Source: Pyronema omphalodes
Lineage: Eukaryota; Ascomycota; Pezizomycetes; Pezizales; Pyronemataceae
DNA: 64,000 bases
Reading direction: 5' to 3'
Assembly (NCBI GenBank): GCA_024516155.1
Contig: JAJJXM010000003.1
Coordinates: 124,001-188,000, forward strand
Shown: positions 1 to 11,411 of the stretch, one piece after another
Layout: every line of letters starts with the position of its first letter
Position numbering within the stretch: position 1 is the first letter of the stretch
Program-made: the position numbers and the translations under genes
Notes under the pieces: model-generated
Database searches by the model: none
The model's input: only the letters and a program-made list of their open reading frames with translations
Told to the model about the DNA's origin: nothing

Positions 1-1824
1 ATGGAAAAGTATAATGAGGTTTTCTTTAGCTAACCATTTTTCGCGTTATTTCGGAGCCGCGGTCGGATCGCGGGATATGGGTGGTAGACGGTGGGTGCTG
101 GGTGGTGGTAGGTGGTGGGTGTTCGCGCGGACGTGTTGGAGGGTCGGTGGGTGTGTGTTTAAAAGACGGCGTGGGACCCGGGGGTTTATTTTCTCTCTAC
201 AGTTTTCGTATGTAGATGTTTTCTTCTCTTGTATCTTCTTTTTTTATTCGGAAAATCGTATCTTTCGTGAAAAAAGTATTTTGAACAGTGATTTCTCTTC
301 GCAAGTTGTGTATCGTTTATTCGTGCATCTCTATCTCTCTCAGTGTCTCTGTGTCTCTTTGTGGTGGTGGTGGGCTGGTTGTAAATTCTGTGTTGCTTGC
401 TTGCTTGTCTTTGTGTCGCGATTTTTCTTATTATTTTTTCTAGCACCCGCGGCGCGGAGATTATTCGACTTTTAAGAGATGGCGGCTGCTTTTCTCAGGT
501 TTTCTCACTTGTCGCAACAGGAGGCGGCGGCGGTGTGTGTCTCGTGGGTTGCGCAGGTCATGGATGATGATGATGCTATGGATGGTATGACAAAGCCCAG
601 TTCTAATTTCTACCAAATTGTATCTAGTCTCGGCCCGTAACTGGTGGACTGTGGACTAAAAAAACAACGGTTCTAGCTTAAACCGGGTTCACTTTGCTGC
701 AACTGCAGGAGCAAGCCAGTTGGAGATGCAGGAGAAAGGACAGAAGACTGGACTTGCGCGGGCTGTGGCGATGAGGGCGAGGGGGCGGGAGAAATCCGAG
801 AATGAGGACATTGGTGCTGGAGAACTTGGCTTGCTTTGGCTTGCTGTGGCTTGCACGACTTGCGATGAGGGGGCGCGCAACAGTACTCGTGTAATTCAGC
901 GGAATCAGCGGAAGTCTCGGAGGCGAACCTCAAACCTTGAATCTCGCGACGAAATTAACCAGGAAACCACTATGTACATCACAGCAAGCAAACACGGTGT
1001 TCAAAAAAAAATCAAAAATCAAAATTCGAAATCCAACCCTCCACATTCCGCATTCCGCATCCAGCATCCAGCAAAAAACTCAAACCAGATGTTTGCAGCA
1101 GAAGTAGCAGCAGCAGCAGTTCTGTAGCTTGTGTTTTCCAGTTGCATTTACATACGTACGGCATGATACATATCCGACCTTCCTGCTATCCTTCTATCCT
1201 TCTGTCCTGCTGATCCCAAATGCGCGTTCCCGTGTTTCTTGGCTATGTATGTTTTAACGCGTCGAGATTGTGCCATCTCGTGATGGTGACGATAATCTAC
1301 TTTACTTTCCTTTACTTTACCTTACTTTACCATCTGAATCCCTTCTCTTCTATATTTTCTTCACAGTAAGGCCTATGTAAACATCTCGAAAAAAAAAACC
1401 CCCCATGCTTTCCGGAGTGGGATCAACGCTGGTTGTGGGTCGTAAGGGAGGGGTCTTCTGCATCTGCATCTGCATCTGCATGCGCCACAACGCTCAACGC
1501 CCGACGCTCAACGCCACGATTCTGAGAATAGCAATACATAGCAATAATGTTCAATAGAAATAACTTCTTTTTTTAAAAAAAAGAAACATGACTCATCATT
1601 CATTATTCATAAACTAACTACTGTACATACTACATACTACATAGCCATCCTGCCATCCTGCCATCCTGCTATCTATCCGACCAGCCAACTATCCGACCAT
1701 CAGCCAGTCGGCCAGTCGGCCAGTCGGTCAGTCGGTCAGTCGGTCTCCTGTAGATCTATATCATATCGAAAAGTCGGGTATAACTGTACAGTCTGTACTC
1801 ATGACCCATGTATGTTCGTTAGTT

Positions 1825-2047
1825 ATCATAATCATAATCATCATAATAATAAACATCATAATAATAAACATCATAATCATCATAATAATAAACATTATAA
1901 AAATAAACATCATAAACATCATAATAATAAACATCATAATCATCATAATCATCATAATAATAAACATCATAATAATAAACATCATAATAATAAACATCAT
2001 AATAATAAACATCATAAACATCATAAACATCATGAATATCATAAACA
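1825..2047. repeat. AT-rich CAT/AAT microsatellite tract
   Basis: Interspersed units of the type ATCATAATAATAAAC run for about 220 bases. Both strands are open in several frames, which produces artefactual poly-Asn/Ile/His or poly-Met/Tyr/Asp translations. This is low-complexity DNA, not coding. Confidence 0.85.
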
Positions 2048-2050
2048 TCT

Positions 2051-2110
2051 ACACCCACCAGCACCCACCAGCACCCACCAGCATACAACCAGCATACAAC
2101 CAGCATACAA
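2051..2110. repeat. CACCCACCAG and CATACAACCAG short tandem repeats
   Basis: Three copies of a 10-mer of type ACCCACCAGC are followed directly by three copies of an 11-mer of type CATACAACCAG. They abut the AT-rich microsatellite on the left. Confidence 0.75.
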
Positions 2111-2349
2111 TCGTACAACCGTACATTAGGTACATAAGACCCGTCTATTTTCTATTTCCTTCTTTTCCTTTCCTTTCCTTCTTTTTCTTTCCCAGAAGAC
2201 TATTATGGTGTTGTATATAGAACAAAATGAAATAAAAGATACATATGGTACCATACATCTTAACTTAGGTATATAGATCAACAATGGTTGGTCCCCACTG
2301 TAGCCTCGAAATAAAAGTAAAAGTAAAAGTAATTTCCTCGCAGAGTTAC

Positions 2350-2532
2350 GATATCCATATCCATACCAATGCATATCCATGCATATCCATACATATCCAT
2401 ATCCATATCCATACCCATCCCAATGCATATATATCCATACCCATACATACTCATCCCCATACCATACCCATCCCCATACCCATCCCCATACCCATACGCA
2501 TATCCCATATCCCATATCCCATACCCATCCCA
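2350..2532. repeat. CCATAT/CCCATACC degenerate hexamer tract
   Basis: Degenerate 6-7 base units (CCATAT, CCCATA, CCATCC) fill about 180 bases. The complementary strand is TATGGG-like and strongly purine/pyrimidine biased. No coding potential is apparent. Confidence 0.7.
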
Positions 2533-2560
2533 ATAATACAGTCGACTGTAGGCGTATGGT

Positions 2561-2623
2561 GGGGACTTGGGGACTTGGGGACTTGGGGACTTGGGGACTT
2601 GGGGACTTGGGGACTTGGGGACT
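2561..2623. repeat. Octamer minisatellite GGGGACTT, 7 copies plus part
   Basis: Seven perfect head-to-tail copies of GGGGACTT and a partial eighth. Runs of four G recur every eight bases, so the plus strand could in principle form G-quadruplexes; that is inference. It is followed by a purine-rich GGAGAGAAGAGG stretch to about 2705. Confidence 0.9.
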
Positions 2624-3074
2624 ACAGTACAGGTGCAGACTGCAGACTGTAGACTTGGGGGGAGGGGAGAAGAGAAGAGGAGAGAAGAGGGGAGGAGAGG
2701 AAGGTTATGGAGTTTTTATTTATAGACGGAGAGATGATATGGGTATGGATATAGTATGGAGGGTTGTAGGAGTTGATTATATAGCAGATCTCGTTGGATG
2801 TTTGGGAACGGCACGGGTAGTGTTGTATAGTTGGCTGTAGTTTTGTAGTGTTTTAGTGTTGTAGTATTGTGGTACATACAAGTATCACAGTATCACAGTA
2901 TCGTAGTATAGTAGTCCTGTAGTATAGTAGTACTATATATCACCATACTCATACCAGTCACCATCACAGCCCCGCTTGATATGTAGACTTTCCAGATATT
3001 TATAACTACAACTTGCCGATAGTACGGGGATTTGGAACGGGAGGGGAAGGATTGAAGGATTAAAGGATTAAAGG

Positions 3075-3138
3075 ATCAAACTATCCAAGCTATCCAAGTA
3101 TCCAAGCTATCCAAACTATCCAAGCTATCCAAACTATT
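3075..3138. repeat. CTATCCAA(G/A) nonamer tandem repeat
   Basis: About seven imperfect copies of a nine-base unit CTATCCAAG/CTATCCAAA. A related set of CCAAACTATC/CCAACCCATC units recurs at about 3306-3350. Confidence 0.7.
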
Positions 3139-3454
3139 AAACTGAGTTTGTAAAGTGAGTTTGATTATTGTTAACGAACGGTTCTAACTACAGTTTATAT
3201 ACTGGGAACCGTACTCCTCCAAGCAACATGACCAGTACGGACATGGCTGTTTCAATATGTCCTTGTCATGTTGACTATTCAACATGACCGGTCCGTTTTC
3301 AACACAAACTATCCAAACTATCCAACCCATCCAACCCATCCAAACTATTCAAGTACCCACAACCAGACCATAGTCCATAGTATAATCCTGGAATCCATCA
3401 CTCAGAAATTTAGAATCAGAATCCGAAAGCGAGCGAGCAAGCGAGGAAAATATA

Positions 3455-3542
3455 ACCACAGAACCACAGAACCACAGAACCACAGAACCACAGAACCACA
3501 GAACCACAGAACCACAGAACCACAGAACCACAGAACCACAGA
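3455..3542. repeat. Octamer minisatellite ACCACAGA, 11 copies
   Basis: Eleven perfect contiguous copies of ACCACAGA. This is the second of three unrelated octamer minisatellites within 2.4 kb. It lies inside a spurious open frame. Confidence 0.9.
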
Positions 3543-4597
3543 GATAAAAATCCTCCCAAGTGATATTATTCACCGTCCTCGGAAGTTGGATACATAACTG
3601 GCCAAGATACCGCGCATGATGCATCTACAGAACAAACGCAACGGTGGGATATGCGTTAAGTAGGAAGGCCATATCTACCTCCACATCCACATCCACATCC
3701 ACAGCCACATCCATCTCCATAAGCAGTCACGGGATACGGGCCACGGTACAAAGAACGGCTGAATATAAGTGTCGCTGTCTACTATGAATTATGGAGCAAA
3801 AAGCCTAATCTGGGTAAACTAGTTGTTGTCTTGTTGAATGAACGGGGAAGCATCATCATGATCACTAAATACCTCTTCTACGGAGATGTGTATGTCAACA
3901 ATGTATATGTGCTATGCTGTGATGCATATATCTGTAAAATACACAATATATAATCACCAACATTCCCTCCCTCCTTCCCTCCTTCACATTCCATCTATAA
4001 CCATGCATTTCCAAGAAAAGAAGCCTTTCCATCTTTAACGATACTGGCAACCACAAGTCTCAAGCCAAACAAAACCAACGCATGCCATGGAGTGGGCCGT
4101 AGCAATATGGGAATAAAAATACACCATAACATTATTATTATTATTTCGAAAAATCACTTATACATACCCAGCTTTCACTAGTTACCAGTATAATAAATGC
4201 ATTGGAATTTTTCTCGGTGAAATTTTATTTGATTTGATTTGATTTTGGTGAAATTTTATATATAGGCCGTAGGAAAAAAAAAAAGGATAGAGAGTGATTT
4301 TTTGTGATTTTGGTTTTGGTTTTGGTTCTACTATGAGTCTATGATAGAACTGTGACGGAACTGGGAACCGTGTTGGTGAGGTTGGGTTGGGGATGGAGTA
4401 TGGTGAATTGTGGTGTACACTGCGGTGCGTTTTTATATGATCAATACTTTATCACGGCATGCTAGGATCATGGGAGTTGATATGTGTATCTACCATCTAC
4501 TATCTACTATCTATCATCTACCACCCATCTATATATTAGCCACCACATAAACATCGCACACGGCACAACATCGCACAACATATAGCACACATATAGC

Positions 4598-5345
4598 AGT
4601 TCCACCATATCATCCCATCCTGGCTACAACTTCCATAAATGATAAATTTCCATCCCACAGCCAAAATCAGGATATGTACTATAAAGAAATCATCTACATC
4701 ACTAAAAATACAACAAGCCAGATACTGTATGATATATCCCATTTTCTATCTTCTATCTTCTATCTTCTATCTTCCATCTTCTATATTCCCATACTCTGAG
4801 TCTAATTCCAGTCTTAGTCTTCAGTAAATTTGAAGACTTGAAGACTTGAAGACTTGAAGACTTGAAGACTTGAAGACTTGAAGACTTGAAGACTTGAAGA
4901 CTTGAAGACTTGAAGACTTGAAGACTTGAAGACTTGAAGACTTGAAGACTTGAAGACTTAAAGACTTGCACTAACCGGGCCCACGGTTTATCCGGTATCC
5001 GGTCCATTGACTGCAGTTTGGTGTTTAGACGGGACTGGAATATATACAAACGACTGGCAACGGCAAAATTCACCATCGACGGTGCATCGGTCCATCGGTG
5101 CCACGGTTGGAAGAGCGAACACGGTCCCGGCCAAGACATATGATATCTAGATCCAGCAATGAATTATTGGGTTTAACTTTTCACTGGCCTGGCTGGGTGG
5201 GGTATATCATATATGTACAGTAGATTACAATTTCGATCACTGGTGATGACGAGATTGGATGATGAGTATTGGTTTACTAATATTAGCAGACTGCAAGAGT
5301 TTATACTAACTAAAACTTTCTTGTCGCGGTCTGTTCTTGCCAGAG
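4598..5345. repeat. Tandem segmental duplication, copy A (about 748 bp)
   Basis: Left copy of a head-to-tail duplication; the partner starts 27 bases after its end. Matching landmarks in both copies are the AGTTCCACCATATCATCCCA start, a TTCTATC heptamer tract, an octamer GAAGACTT array, a GAGCGAACACGGTCCCGGCC block, and a TATACTAACTAAAACTTTCTT end. This copy holds 17 octamer units. Differences from copy B are mainly transitions by eye. Confidence 0.85.
4832..4967. repeat. Octamer minisatellite GAAGACTT, 17 copies
   Basis: Sixteen perfect GAAGACTT units and a final variant AAAGACTT. The array lies inside duplication copy A. The corresponding array in copy B has only five units, ending with the same AAAGACTT variant, so unit number changed after the duplication. 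Confidence 0.9.
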
Positions 5346-5372
5346 TTCGGCACGGTCCGTCTAGTTCCACCA

Positions 5373-6035
5373 TATCATCCCATCCTAGTTACAACTTCCA
5401 TAAATGATAAATTTCCATCCCACAGCCAAAATTATGGTACTAAGAAGTAAATAACATCACTAAAAAAAAATGAAATATGATAATAAGCCAGATACTGTAT
5501 GATATATCCCATTTTCTATCTTGTATCTTCTATCTTCTATCTTCTATCTTCTATCTTCTATCTTCTATCTTCTATCTTCCTATATTCCGAGTCTAATTCC
5601 AGTCTTAGTCTTCAGTAAACTTGAGGACTTGAAGACTTGAAGACTTGAAGACTTAAAGACTTGCACTGACCGAGCCCACGGTTTATCCGGTGTCCGGTCC
5701 AGTGACTGCAGTCCGATGTTTAGACGGGATTTGACTATATACGACCGACTGGCGACGGCAAAATTTACCATCGACAGTGCATCGGTCCATCGGTCCTATG
5801 GTCGGAAGAGCGAACACGGTCCCGGCCAAGACATATGATATCTATATCTAGCCATGAATTATTGGGTTTAACTTTTCACTGGCTGGGTGGGGTATATATA
5901 TGTACAGTAGATTACAATGTCGACCAATGGTGATGTGAAGAGATTTTGATGATGAGTATGAGTTTACTAATATTAGCAGACTGCAAGAGTTTATACTAAC
6001 TAAAACTTTCTTATTACGGTCGGTTCTCGCAAGAG
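5373..6035. repeat. Tandem segmental duplication, copy B (about 663 bp)
   Basis: Right copy of the duplication, colinear with copy A throughout. Most of the length difference comes from 12 fewer octamer units (96 bases). Substitutions are mostly G/A and C/T, in both directions. That could reflect old repeat-induced point mutation or ordinary divergence. Confidence 0.85.
5623..5662. repeat. Octamer minisatellite GAAGACTT, 5 copies (in copy B)
   Basis: Units in order are GAGGACTT, three GAAGACTT and AAAGACTT. The terminal variant unit matches that in copy A, which anchors the alignment of the two arrays. Confidence 0.85.
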
Positions 6036-6851
6036 ATTGAATTAAAAGTACAAAATATATATACTTAAATGCCTAAGCAAAGAAAAATTATCCAGATAAA
6101 GTACACGTTACGAAATGTTTTAATAAATAAACATTAGAGTCTGGGGTACAGCGGTACAGCGGTACAAAGGTCCAAGCATTCCCGAAAAAAAAAATCAATT
6201 AATAATACGTACCCCGTGTCTACCCAGCATGGAAATCCGAAATTCTGAATACTCCACATCCACATTGCCCATTCCACCTCATAAAAGCCGATGATCATCC
6301 GTAACCCGTTGTCGGTTGCGAAGTTTTCTCCGATTTGGTTATATATACAGATTTCATCTTCATCTGTGTCTCTTCTTCACTATGGACCCCACTTCTATCT
6401 TGCAACACCACACCAAGTTTCGGAATCCATCATCAGCAAGCCCACCCAGCATGTAAGTTATACTTACTCTCCAGATCCATATCATATTTGATTCTACTGT
6501 ATCCAGTATTTACCATATCCCGAGCTCGTATTCCAGCTTTCAAGCAACGCCTCAAATGGTCGCGTTGAATATATCCCGCCAAGCCCGAAGCCCGGAGTCC
6601 TTCCCCAATCTATTCTAAAGCAGTTCCAACATCTTTCATCCTTTTCAACCATATCTGCGTGGTTTCAACCTTCCATAAATCCTCCCACCGCTACATAAAA
6701 GCAGATCAAATGTAAACCGATTACGGAACGCTGACATCTTGCATTATGTTGCATTAACTATATCATATCACGAGTTCGTGTTTCAATTTCGAAGCAATAC
6801 CTTAAGGTTTAAATGGTTCCCGTGGGATGTGGGGTGTGGATTACGAACCGA

Positions 6852-6949
6852 GGTGGAGAGTGAAGGGTGGAGAGTGAAGGGTGGAGAGTGAAGGGTGGAG
6901 AGTGAAGGGTGGAGAGTGAAGGGTGGAGAGTGCAGGGTAGAGATCGAAG
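6852..6949. repeat. 14-mer minisatellite GGTGGAGAGTGAAG, 7 copies
   Basis: Five perfect copies followed by two diverged ones. The reverse strand reads as a Ser/Thr/Leu/His/Pro-rich open frame, which is an artefact of the repeat. Confidence 0.85.
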
Positions 6950-7270
6950 GGTGGATGAGGACTGTGCGTAGAAGAAGCGATGTGATCATCGACGAGATAT
7001 CGATATTGCATCTAACTAGAAGATGGAGGATGCCCGACGGTGACTGATGGCGGTCGAAGATCTTTGGTAGAGGATGGAGAATACATTGACGGTACGACAT
7101 ACGATATCACTCGGATTGCGTGCGCTGAGTGGAGATTTCTTTATTTTTTTTATCTATTTATTTTCTTGAATCGCATGCTGTCCGGGATCTAAAAGGCCCA
7201 TAGAGAAAGAAAAAAAAAGAAAAAAAAAGAAAAAAAAATCCCGTCCTCATGGTCTAAGCCACTTTATGAG

Positions 7271-7289
7271 CCCCCCCCCCCCCCCCCCC
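7271..7289. repeat. C19 homopolymer tract
   Basis: A run of about 19 cytosines. It lies downstream of the cyclase-family gene, whose transcript strand would read it as G. An A-rich AAAAAAAAG tract precedes it at about 7210-7238. Exact length is prone to sequencing error. Confidence 0.7.
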
Positions 7290-7601
7290 AAACCTTCTAT
7301 GTGGAGCAAAATAGAAGGCGTAGCCGCGTAGCCAGAGCATGATGCACATTTGATTATACGAGCGATGGTTAGTGACTACCTTCCTCGAAAGGAGAATACC
7401 CCTTCAAGGTAGTATGCTACAACATACTTTTGATATTTGCATGTAACGATATTCACAAAAGCGCAAGCATTGCATATACAAATATATGAGGATTCATCAT
7501 TATTTATTCCCTCAATAATTCCCGATTCAATAATCCGCGATCCAGCCGCCGCCAAACTCCAAACTCAAATCCCAAAAAAACAAAACTCCGCCAAAAAATA
7601 T

Positions 7602-8718
7602 TTACAAAATAGCCAAAGCATTAGCCCAAGTAGCAATACCATCCTCTACATTGAAAGGAGCACTGGTAACAAAGAAAGTCCACTTCTTCTTCTCCTTGCA
7701 CTTCTCAGCCAACTTCTCCAAGTCGAAGAACTCTCCCAAGGCAACACCCCAGAAAGTCAAAACCTGCTCGTGAAGGGACAATCCAACGGGAGGCCAGGTC
7801 TCAAATGCGGGAGCGTCTCCAGCAACAGCAGAGAAGTAAGAGTCGTGAATCCATCTAGCATTATCCTCGCTGGGCTCAAGACCGATAAACTTCTGGTCCT
7901 TGTTCGCAGCCAAGGCAGTTCTCTCCTCCTTGGTCATCTTCTGGTACTGGGATACCCATCCCATTCTCACCATCAAGATATCTCCAATTCTGATGTCTCC
8001 ACCCTCGTCAATGTTCTTGAGGTTGATTCCCTGGTGAGCAGCGACAGCCTGAAGCTGCTCGTGGGTAATTCCAGTAGCATCGAAGGCATCAGCCTTGATT
8101 CCCTTCTCCTCGGCGTAAGAGGCAAAGTCAAGAAGAATACCACGGCCGGCAATTCCGTGAGCAGCCCACTCCTGAATTCCACACTTGTGGTTGTTGGGGT
8201 CGGAAGTAGACTCGGTACAGTTGTTGTAGAAGAGTCTTGAGGGGAGATGGGCAAAGTGGTGGAATCCGTCCCATTGAGTTGAGGACTGGGTGTTGAGGTA
8301 GTAGTGCTCGTCAAGAATGGCGAGGGATCCGTCACCGAAAACACCGTAGGAGTGCTCAAAGGCAGCACGGTTGTACATGGGAGGGTCGATAAGCTTCAAG
8401 GCGAGGCTGAGGAATGTTAGTACATTTCAATCAACTAAATCCCGGGGTTATTTACTTGAGAGGAACCATTTCACCGTCTCTCACCTCCTCCATGCTGGCC
8501 TTTACACGAGCAGGAGTAAGGAAGTTCAATCTTCCAAGACCATCGTCAGGTCCCCACAACCATGCTGAGCCATCAAGATGTCCAGGGACTTTAGGGAGTT
8601 CGGCCTTCTTGGGGAGGTTGGCGTAGCTGGTCTCGTGCTTGTCGTACCGGAATTCGGGAGTGTAGCAGAATGCCTGGGGAAGGGCGGCGAGAAACGCGAG
8701 TTGTGGTAGGCAAAGCAT
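7602..8718 (-). CDS. Secreted cyclase-family protein (PF04199-like)
   Basis: Predicted 355-aa protein of the putative cyclase / kynurenine-formamidase-like superfamily, whose members are metal-dependent hydrolases. Exons are 8718-8456 and 8406-7602. The 49-nt intron has a perfect TACTAAC branch site and restores frame as PLNLALKLIDPP. I chose the ATG at 8718 rather than 8760 because it starts a hydrophobic signal peptide (MLCLPQLAFLAALPQAFC). A TQWDGFHHF segment (about residues 131-139) matches the fungal form of the family metal-binding/active-site region, and WLWGPDDGLGRLNFLTP near the N-terminus is also typical. The substrate cannot be read from sequence. The gene is flanked on both sides by gene-poor DNA, with no obvious pathway partners. 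Confidence 0.85.
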
Positions 8719-11411
8719 GATTGATATGTATTTGTTGGATTGGGTATTTCGAATTTCCAACCACGCGGTGGGAGTAGGTAGTTATATATGCAGACGAACC
8801 CGCGTCTGCCAGCTCCGGTGGGGCCACATCCCAGAAACCTTTTCGTTGGGATAGCCTAGGTAAACTCTAAAGATACCAAAGTGGACTGCCGAGAAAAGAA
8901 CTTCGATCTTCGGATCTTGACTATCTACCGCCCAGAATGCGGGGGGGGTACATGGTTGCTTCGTCTGGAGCGCACCCAGGGTAGCTTAAGGTCGATGTCC
9001 AATCTAGACTGTGCACGGGTATACACGGCGTATGTAGTGGGGTATCACAGTCGTAAATCGAGAAGTGAAAGACGGTCCATCTCGTGCTGAGGATTCCCTT
9101 CCGGAGGAGCGGAAAAAACTGGGCCGCGAGAGACATCTATCTGCCCTCCTCTCCGCTTGCTATGGGCCTGCATAGCGGAGGATCAGCACATGTAGGGGTA
9201 CCACAGCAGAAGGTCCTACAAACATCCGGTGCAAGCATCCGATAGCACTTGAACCATTCTCGGTGGGGTGCCTGGTGTTTAGCTGTGCTGCGGTACAACA
9301 AACAACCGCCAAGCTGTAGCTAAGTCGAATTGAAGTTCAGAAACGGTGCCGGAGTTAAGAGTAGACCATCGGAGGCGGTGGATGTAGTTCCATTGAAGTT
9401 GTGGTAGACTGAATGCCAAGTTAGACGATTCCTCCGCTAAAAATCAATTGAGATTTTAGAGGCTCTACTGACGTCAGGGGTGAACACCATCAGCTGTGGG
9501 AGTATGTACATACAGGACATCTCACCAAGCTCCGAAACCTTATCCCCAGCCTTCTTGCTCTGCGATGGACAGGCCATCACATCCATCGCCGGTATTTGCG
9601 GGGCAGATTCGATGCAGTGTGCCGATATGCCTATTTGCCTGAATTTGTCAAAAGGAGTATCATCGTTCATTAGTAATCGTATTTTGAACGCGGGGATTGA
9701 CGAAAACAGCTGTCTCAGCGGCGGTGCTGCAAGCCAACCGACCCCGGATCGGCTAAGGCTAATGAACAGAAGAGACATGGATAAAGCTTGTGGAGAATCC
9801 TGGAGTTGCGTTAACCTCTCTGCTGGGAAAAGCTAGAGCTGAGCTAGCAGTTTAGTGCAGTTAAGGCCATTTCAACGTGGAGCAACGAGCGCGGGGAACT
9901 TTCGGACCGACCGTAAATCCCCCCGCTTTGTGCAGTGGGGGACCTGAGCCGGTGTTGCAAAAGCGTTACGCCGAAGCATAATGCCACCCAGCCAGCTGTT
10001 GTGGTGCATCACAAAAAAGGTTGTACATAAAAGCTGCGGTATCGGATTTCCGCGTGGGATTTCTGGCGATGCAGTCAGTTTCTCTGAAACAAGAGCTCAC
10101 ACGATGCGCAGAGGTGAGATTGTCTTTCTTGCAGGTTAACTTTGATAGTTCATGACTGACCAGGCGAACCGAAGAACCATTCCCATCGAAGATTCGGATT
10201 GCGACTTTAACGGACAACGATGGAGCCTAGGTGGAATCCAGTGATAAAAACTGAGCAAACGCGAGGAGTGGGGATGAGGTGTACTAGAGATGGAGGACGA
10301 GTCCATCAGCAGACACGTCTTGATGCTTCATCTCCATCGCATCCGTTCCCTGCGGTATGCACTTTCTAAGGCGGCTCAAGATGGAGATGTACTTTCGGAG
10401 GTCTTCCACCGCTCCCACATACTCCTACTGCTGCCTCCGGCGGCCGTTGAGACACAATTATTGGGTCCGCGAGCTCTGAACATTTCCATCTCAGGAACCT
10501 CTCTATTGGCCCCGAATCACGAGCACGTCGAGATGAAGCTATAACTGACGGTCTTCTAACATGTTCACACATACACCGTCCCCCTAATTATTGATCACAG
10601 TGAAGTAGGATAGATACGATAGCAGAATTGCGTGCAAAGCCGCCCCATCACGATTTCAGAGTTACTCCATAAAGATTCAAAGGTTCTCAACTTATCAGTA
10701 TTCGAAGAGCAAGCCGCATCATTCTCCTTCATTTCTACAATCTGAACAACCTATCGGAACTACGAGCTTTCATCAGTTTTTCACCACTTGCGATATTTTC
10801 ATCAACTTAATCTCTTATAAATACCAGTCTTTGTGTTGATGCCGAACTTACACAAAAGCTGGATGATTGCCTCCAACAGCTGCAGAATCGTACTCTATTG
10901 AAGGCACTTACCATGAGCTAGAAAGGCATTCTGCAGAGCTCGTTTCAGCTTGAAACTCATTTGGGCATATCTTCTTTAAGTCCAGCAAATTTTGAGTCTG
11001 TCTCAAGTGTACCTGCGAACGGCCGATGTCGGATTATTGGTTCATCATATCTCGACGTTGTATCAACGCCCAGTTTCATAAAGTATGACTCGGTTCATGT
11101 CTGAGAGTGACGTCAGGCTATCTTCCATCAGAACTTCAACATGATTTAACCAGCAGATGAGTGTGAGACGAGAGGTTTTCTGAGTAAATATTTAACTGTT
11201 AACAAACTTTCTATGTATGATGCAGTATCACCACCATGGTTCTTTTATGTTATTTTCGCTTGACGTGCAGAGATTTCGATTCTGCAAGTAAAAATTCGAT
11301 TATATTATTATCCCATTACTCTAAAGTCTGACATGACTACACTCAATCATAAAAAAATAAACAAAAAAAGCCTCAAAACACAAGGAGAAAAAAAACAAGC
11401 CATTATCATAA
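8719..11411. other. Intergenic, nothing recognised
   Basis: 2.7 kb without a supportable gene. Overlapping frames at 9437-9836 (both strands) and 10290-10572 are about 70-120 codons long, show no family motif and cannot be joined to neighbours through convincing introns. The stretch could contain decayed coding sequence. Confidence 0.5.

Larger units (their letters stand above)
1..7601. other. Gene-poor, repeat-rich block
   Basis: I recognise no protein gene here. The sequence is a mosaic of low-complexity tracts, octamer and 14-mer minisatellites (listed separately), pyrimidine-rich runs and one diverged tandem duplication. The open frames are short and mostly translate the repeats themselves, giving Asn/His/Ile runs or Tyr/Pro/His strings. 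The first 700 bases are GT/CT-rich and could be the leader or trailer of a gene outside the window. A 53-codon ATG frame at 479-640 has no recognisable features. Confidence 0.6.

Noticed and set aside
14..475. 153-codon plus-strand open frame at the left edge
   Set aside because: GT/CT-rich low-complexity sequence with Phe/Cys/Trp-rich translation and no family motif; likely untranslated sequence.
479..640. 53-codon ATG frame starting MAAAFLRFSH
   Set aside because: Short, isolated, no intron links or motif; cannot be separated from chance.
1761..2652. Several overlapping frames of 76-139 codons on both strands
   Set aside because: They translate tandem repeats (poly-His/Asn/Ile, Tyr/Gly, Gly-Asp-Leu) in every frame.
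1..7601. CRISPR array or centromere/telomere in the repeat block
   Set aside because: Repeats have no unique spacers of constant length, no TTAGGG arrays occur, and the organism is a fungus; ordinary minisatellites explain the pattern.
9437..9836. Overlapping frames of 113 and 118 codons on opposite strands
   Set aside because: No motif, no convincing introns to extend either one; mutual shadows. A decayed gene remains possible but unsupported.
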